Of a stretch of 59,636 bases of DNA, positions 55,585 to 59,636 are shown one piece after another. Position 1 is the first letter of the stretch. Each line of letters begins with the position of its first letter. The notes beneath the pieces are model-generated. The model ran no database searches, was not told where the DNA came from, and saw only the letters and a program-made list of their open reading frames with translations. The translations under genes were made by a program, and so were the position numbers. The stretch covers positions 21,460 through 81,095 of the forward strand of contig NZ_LIUQ01000023.1 in the NCBI RefSeq assembly GCF_001276715.1, in the 5' to 3' direction. The stretch comes from Planktothricoides sp. SR001 (GTDB taxonomy: Bacteria; Cyanobacteriota; Cyanobacteriia; Cyanobacteriales; Laspinemataceae).

Positions 55585-56367
55585 TTACCACATATTTGTC
55601 ACCCCAACATTTAAAAATGTCGTAATACAATCAATAAGCTTCTGGGTTTCCGATCGACTTAGGTCATATTGTTGCCCTAAATTCAGCTTTTGCCCAGATG
55701 TCAAGACTAAGGTCAGGCGATATTTCTTTTTATCAGATTGTTTCTTGTTGGTTTCAACTTGTAATCCGAGAATTTCACTCGTCGTTCTTTTTTGAGAACG
55801 CTTCCACAAGAATCCTTTTCTGGTCAAAGTGACCGCACCAACGGTTTTATCAAAGTTACAGGTACATTGTTGATTCATTAGTCCCGATCCGATTAATCCG
55901 GCAATGATAAATAAGCTGCCAAAAAAATAACTAAAAATCCGCGAATCTTCAACAATTTCTAAACTAGCTTGTGTGGATGTACTCAAAAAGTAATTTATTT
56001 GTTGCATGGCATTTTTTTGATTTTCAAAATTTGAGCCATACTCAGATATAATTGGAATTTTTTCGGTTCTTGTTACTAAAATCAATCGCGAAGCTTGCTC
56101 CTGAGAGTTGGAGTTTGTTTCAAGTTTTGCTTCTTGAATATTTTCTAGAGAAAATGTTTTGACATCAGATGTGATTAAACTATAATGAACTAATTCACAA
56201 CTGCCTTGATTCATATTTAAGCGATCGCACTTGAAAGTGGTCAATTGTTCTGGCCCGGCGATCGCCACCAAGCCAATCAGGATAAAAATCATCCCAATGA
56301 TCCAACGTCTATCCGGATCATTTTGCTGGATGGTTAATTTTGTAGAGGTGTATTCAAGTATTTTCAT
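55585..56367 (-). CDS. Hypothetical two-segment membrane protein
   Basis: 260 residues. Two hydrophobic segments: RWIIGMIFILIGLVAIAG near the N-terminus and IFSYFFGSLFIIAGLIGSGL in the middle. The halves between resemble each other: an N-terminal beta-rich part (FKCDRLNMNQGSCELVHYSL) and a C-terminal one (CTCNFDKTVGAVTLTRKGF), both with Cys-containing strand starts, suggesting an internal duplication of a membrane-anchored PH-like fold. No known catalytic motif. It lies between repeats and is probably transcribed alone. Confidence 0.7.
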   Translation of the reverse strand: MKILEYTSTKLTIQQNDPDRRWIIGMIFILIGLVAIAGPEQLTTFKCDRLNMNQGSCELVHYSLITSDVKTFSLENIQEAKLETNSNSQEQASRLILVTRTEKIPIISEYGSNFENQKNAMQQINYFLSTSTQASLEIVEDSRIFSYFFGSLFIIAGLIGSGLMNQQCTCNFDKTVGAVTLTRKGFLWKRSQKRTTSEILGLQVETNKKQSDKKKYRLTLVLTSGQKLNLGQQYDLSRSETQKLIDCITTFLNVGVTNMW

Positions 56368-56830
56368 ATATGCGGCAAAACCCTACTCATCAATAAAGTT
56401 AGACCAAAGTTACACCATTAAAGTTTTACCTGATCATAAAACCGACAATTTTTCTTGTTTCCGTAACTTTTCAATTAAATTCATCCCCTGAAAAATTTAG
56501 TCTAAACTAAATTTTTGGGCTTTTAATTTACTTTAATCGCCGGAAAATTTTCGCTGAATTCCAGTCATTATGCAAAAGTCGAATCTGCCGATCGCCGACT
56601 AGGCTCAATTGTAACCTTGAACTAGAGTAAACCAGCCCCAAAATGGGGGGCAAACCACAGATTTTAAGCCTTGTACCTGACAAAATATCAAAATTTCCAG
56701 ACAGATCCCTTGACTGAAATTCATAAACAATGCACATACAACAGCAGCGCGATCGCTCAAACGGATCCACCCGGAGGAAATCGCAAAGCCTAATTCACGA
56801 ACATTGAGCAAATCAATAAATGTCCCTAAA
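56368..56830. other. Intergenic stretch without a convincing gene
   Basis: 460 bp. Frames such as 56528-56770 (minus strand) show no gene-like composition. Contains AT-rich sequence around 56500-56530 and, near 56600, a HIP1-like site. Confidence 0.5.
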
Positions 56831-56867
56831 ATTAAAAACCCTTATAAGCCATAGCCTATAAGGGTTT
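56831..56867 (-). terminator. Terminator of tRNA-Gly
   Basis: On the minus strand aaacccttata pairs with tataagggttt (11-bp stem, 10-base loop) followed by ttaatttt. It starts 14 bp after the tRNA 3' end. Confidence 0.8.
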
Positions 56868-56880
56868 AATTAATAAATTA

Positions 56881-56951
56881 AGCGGGCAGCGGGAATCGAA
56901 CCCGCATTAACAGCTTGGAAGGCTGTAGTTTTACCACTAAACTATGCCCGC
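56881..56951 (-). tRNA. tRNA-Gly (TCC)
   Basis: Read on the minus strand: acceptor stem gcgggca with its partner tgcccgc, D-arm with tagtggt, anticodon stem ctaca...tgtag-type arm (ctacagccttccaagctg; anticodon TCC), T-arm with ggttcgaatcc. The discriminator is T, as usual for tRNA-Gly. CCA is not encoded. Confidence 0.97.
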
Positions 56952-57120
56952 ATCCGCTTTAATTCTGCACGTTTTCCACTATAGCACAAGTTTTGCAGAT
57001 TGGCACAGAAATTTTTTATTTTTTTATTTTTTTATTTTTTCCCACAGGTTTTTCCCAGACGTGAAAAATAACAGTTAACCAATCAGCAATAAACCAAGTC
57101 ACCAGTGGCCAGAGATATTT

Positions 57121-57393
57121 TTAGTGACCGCGATGGCGATCGCTACTGTCCGCAGCATCAGATTCCAGAAAATGCCAAACCGTAGTCACCGCTTGACTCA
57201 GCCAGCGTCTCATACTCAGATCCAGAAAATTGTCTTCCGCCAAGACTTCAGCGGTGATATCCTCTAAAGATTTGCCATCTTCGCGAGATATTTTAATGGT
57301 TCCAGCGATCGCGCAGAGCATCACCTCTTCACTCACAGGTTTTTGCCGCAGATTGACTATTTCTTGAATACTCGTCGGAATGGGATAATTCAT
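57121..57393 (-). CDS. Small conserved hypothetical protein
   Basis: 90 residues: MNYPIPTSIQEIVNLRQKPV, then a helical core (EEVMLCAIAGTIKISREDGK, SLEDITAEVLAEDNFLDLSM) and a Trp-rich end (WLSQAVTTVWHFLES). Cytoplasmic by composition. I do not recognise a named domain. It is divergent from the lycopene cyclase gene at 57569 (175 bp apart), so the two could share a control region. Confidence 0.7.
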   Translation of the reverse strand: MNYPIPTSIQEIVNLRQKPVSEEVMLCAIAGTIKISREDGKSLEDITAEVLAEDNFLDLSMRRWLSQAVTTVWHFLESDAADSSDRHRGH

Positions 57394-57568
57394 GGCTAGT
57401 TGAGAGGATATACAAGTATGAAGAAGCTGAGATTTTTGTTAAATTTTGTTAAATTTTTTAATTCAGTATAGGGATTATACACCAGTTTGTCAATTTGTCA
57501 ACCGCAGCCCGGTAATCGCGGCCAAAAATTTCTCACCCGCAAACAATCATCAACCACAGAGCATTTAA

Positions 57569-59596
57569 ATGAAAGAAATTCTTTACTTAGAAGTCCCCAC
57601 CCCCAACACCGAGGCGGTTTGTACCTGGTTACAACAAGAGTTTAAGCCGATCGCCGGCAGCAAACTCATCACCCCCGATGGCATTCGCGTTCAGTTTTCA
57701 GAACCTGCCGGGGAAAAAGGCGCCGAACTATCTACAGAACTATCTATATTTATCTGGTCTGTCCAACGCACCACTTATCTGAAAGTGTTTCGCTGGGCAG
57801 AAAAGCCCATTCGAGATGAAGAGAAAATCACCAACGCCTTGACCGCTGAGATCAGAAAGCAGTTCCCCTACCAGTACCCCGAACCGCCCAATATTGATTT
57901 ATCTAAAGAATCAATTTTTGAGGCATTAGCCAAGGATTACCCACAGACCGTCAAATACTTTCAAAAAATCCCCAACGGAGAGTATGACCTCAACCGAGTC
58001 TATTGGTGGGAAAAGCGTTGGCGAGAATCGGTTCGCAACCCCAAACAACCGAAACAAGTAATTTTCCCCGTCACCGAGAGTACCCCGACCAGCGATCAGT
58101 CAACCACTTATGACTTAATTTATCTAGGCGGGGCCTTGGGGGTGGTTCACGCCGCAGTTATGGCCAAACTGGGCTATCAAGTGCTGTTAATTGAACGGAT
58201 GCCCTTTGGTCGGATGAATCGAGAATGGAACATTTCCCGGGCTGAGTTTCAAAGTTTGATTTCCCTGGGATTATTCACTCCCAGTGAATTCGAAAGCATC
58301 ATTGCTTGTGAATATATTGATGGGTTCCATAAATTTTTCGATAGTAACAATCCGCCGCAGTGCAAGGCCCAAGTGCTGCATACCCCCACGGTGCTGAATA
58401 TCGCGATCGATGCGGAAAAATTCTTGCGGCTATGTGGGGAAAAACTACAGGCAGCGGGGGGAGAAATTTGGGATGAGACCGAGTTTGTCCGCGCTGAGAT
58501 TTCGTCCGAGGCGGCGACAGTCTTTTGTCAACATTTGCCCACCCAGACAGCGAAACAAGCCAGAGGTCGCTTAATGGTGGATGCGATGGGTACTGCCTCC
58601 CCGATCGCATGGCAACTGAATGGCGATCGCGCTTTTGACAGCGTATGTCCCACCGTTGGGGGGGTGATTTCCAGTGGCTTGGCCCCCGAAGTTTGGGATA
58701 CGCAATATGGGGATGTGCTCAACAGTCACGGAGATATTTCTCGCGGACGACAGTTAATTTGGGAATTATTCCCTGGGGCTGACGGAGAACTAACTTTTTA
58801 TTTATTTCATTACCATCAGGTGAATCCAGAAAATCCAGGCTCATTACTGGAAATGTATGAGGACTTTTTCACGATTTTGCCAGAGTATCGCCGCTGCAAC
58901 ATGGATGACTTAGTGTGGAAAAAAGCCACCTTTGGTTATATTCCCGGACATTTTAGTAACAAAGCCAGCGATCGCACCATTGCCTTCGATCGCCTGATTG
59001 CCCTAGGGGATGCGGCATCTTTACAATCACCCTTAGTTTTTACGGGCTTTGGTTCTCTAGTGCGTAACCTAGGTCGCTTAACTCGCTTATTAGATGTTGC
59101 CCTGAAACACGATCTGCTCACAGCCAACTATTTAAACCAAATCCGGGCTTATCAAAGTAATGTTGCAGTCACCTGGATGTTTTCCAAAGGCATGATGGTG
59201 CCCACAGGTCAGTTCTTGCCACCGGAACGGATCAACTCAATGCTCAATACATTCTTTGGTCTTTTGGCCACTGAACCAGGGGCGATCGCCGATTCTTTTA
59301 TCAAAGATCGGGTAGGTTGGCTCACCTTTAACCGACTAGCCCTCAAAGCCGCCACCCTTAACCCCGCTTTACTCTGGTGGATTTGGCTTATGGCCGGATC
59401 AAAAGACCTGATTCGTTGGCTGGGGAGTTATTTTAATTTCACCTTATTTTCTTTTTTAAGCTTGATATTTGCCTGGTTGCCTAGCTTCACCCGCTGGTCG
59501 CAACAATGGCTAGAACCGCGATTTCCCGGTCTTTGGTTTTGGCTTCTAGCTCAAAGCTATGCCTTAACTTATGGAGTGGGACGACCGCAATCTTGA
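57569..59596 (+). CDS. CruA/CruP-type lycopene cyclase (FAD-dependent)
   Basis: 675 residues. The flavin-binding start is YDLIYLGGALGVVHAAVMAK near residue 181, followed by LIERMPFGRMNREWNISRAE, a signature of the CruA/CruP lycopene cyclases that cyclise lycopene in carotenoid synthesis. Further family blocks: GRLMVDAMGTASPIAWQL, and LIALGDAASLQSPLVFTGFG with the C-terminal FAD-contact Asp. An N-terminal ~170-residue domain precedes the FAD domain. The length fits CruA better than CruP, but I cannot separate the two without alignment. The C-terminus is Trp/Phe-rich and hydrophobic, suggesting membrane attachment. The window ends 40 bases later in gggtgtag repeats. Confidence 0.78.
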   Translation: MKEILYLEVPTPNTEAVCTWLQQEFKPIAGSKLITPDGIRVQFSEPAGEKGAELSTELSIFIWSVQRTTYLKVFRWAEKPIRDEEKITNALTAEIRKQFPYQYPEPPNIDLSKESIFEALAKDYPQTVKYFQKIPNGEYDLNRVYWWEKRWRESVRNPKQPKQVIFPVTESTPTSDQSTTYDLIYLGGALGVVHAAVMAKLGYQVLLIERMPFGRMNREWNISRAEFQSLISLGLFTPSEFESIIACEYIDGFHKFFDSNNPPQCKAQVLHTPTVLNIAIDAEKFLRLCGEKLQAAGGEIWDETEFVRAEISSEAATVFCQHLPTQTAKQARGRLMVDAMGTASPIAWQLNGDRAFDSVCPTVGGVISSGLAPEVWDTQYGDVLNSHGDISRGRQLIWELFPGADGELTFYLFHYHQVNPENPGSLLEMYEDFFTILPEYRRCNMDDLVWKKATFGYIPGHFSNKASDRTIAFDRLIALGDAASLQSPLVFTGFGSLVRNLGRLTRLLDVALKHDLLTANYLNQIRAYQSNVAVTWMFSKGMMVPTGQFLPPERINSMLNTFFGLLATEPGAIADSFIKDRVGWLTFNRLALKAATLNPALLWWIWLMAGSKDLIRWLGSYFNFTLFSFLSLIFAWLPSFTRWSQQWLEPRFPGLWFWLLAQSYALTYGVGRPQS

Positions 59597-59636
59597 GACA
59601 AGGGAACGGGGTGTGGGGTGTAGGGTGTAGCCCTTC

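Overview
The window looks like part of a cyanobacterial chromosome, most likely a filamentous Oscillatoriales-type strain. Evidence: the octamer GCGATCGC (HIP1) recurs throughout; the light-independent protochlorophyllide reductase genes chlL and chlN flank a DUF5331 gene; there is a COP23-domain protein, a plant-type 2Fe-2S ferredoxin, a CruA/CruP-type lycopene cyclase and a phytochrome-like GAF kinase; and intergenic space is crowded with short interspersed and tandem repeats (aaaccgggtttct palindromes, gtaggggc hairpins, 7-14 bp minisatellites).

Layout. 1-780: GIY-YIG endonuclease gene embedded in attcccgc...gcgggaat repeats. 780-4406 (minus): chlL - DUF5331 - chlN. 5243-6155: menB with a strong terminator. 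6310-9063 (minus): small Cys-rich protein, DciA-like DUF721 protein, glycosyltransferase-like protein. 9288-11876: large two-domain glycosyltransferase (GT11-like plus GT41-like). 12053-13647 (minus): RNase III and a NYN-domain protein with a duplicated N-terminus. 13749-13994: long imperfect palindrome whose arms encode related peptides. 14377-16361: two Rpn/DUF2887 nuclease-like paralogues. 16939-22745: type I secretion module (PpiC-like isomerase, ABC exporter with cNMP-binding and degenerate C39 domains, HlyD adaptor). 22984-33723 (minus): four two-component/c-di-GMP signalling proteins interrupted by a decayed IS630-type element. 33864-36224 (minus): tandem GT4 glycosyltransferase. 36729-40689: COP23 protein, ferredoxin, a 58-residue small protein, DUF3326 protein, CPBP protease. 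40699-45579: AT-rich gene cassette (SDR, broken NUDIX, GT2, FkbM methyltransferase) bracketed by two decayed copies of the same IS4-type element. 46104-55198: purN, pbpC, a membrane protein, obgE, two small genes, fmt. 55585-59596: a membrane protein, tRNA-Gly, a small conserved protein and a lycopene cyclase.

Functional themes. Housekeeping genes (chlL/N, menB, rnc, purN, obgE, fmt, tRNA-Gly) are intact. Accessory content centres on surface polysaccharide or glycan synthesis, protein export and environmental signalling. The signalling block pairs a CBS-REC-GAF-PAS histidine kinase, whose first GAF domain carries a Cys-His bilin-attachment signature, with a response regulator bearing an apparently active EAL domain and another bearing GGDEF and EAL domains that both look catalytically dead. 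Repeats shape the region strongly: intergenic-type repeats sit in frame inside pbpC (twice), the DUF3326 gene and the linker of the tandem glycosyltransferase, and a minisatellite encodes a run of alternative start codons. I did not find a CRISPR array, rRNA, prophage or a system that I can firmly call new; the best candidates for a second look are in the findings.
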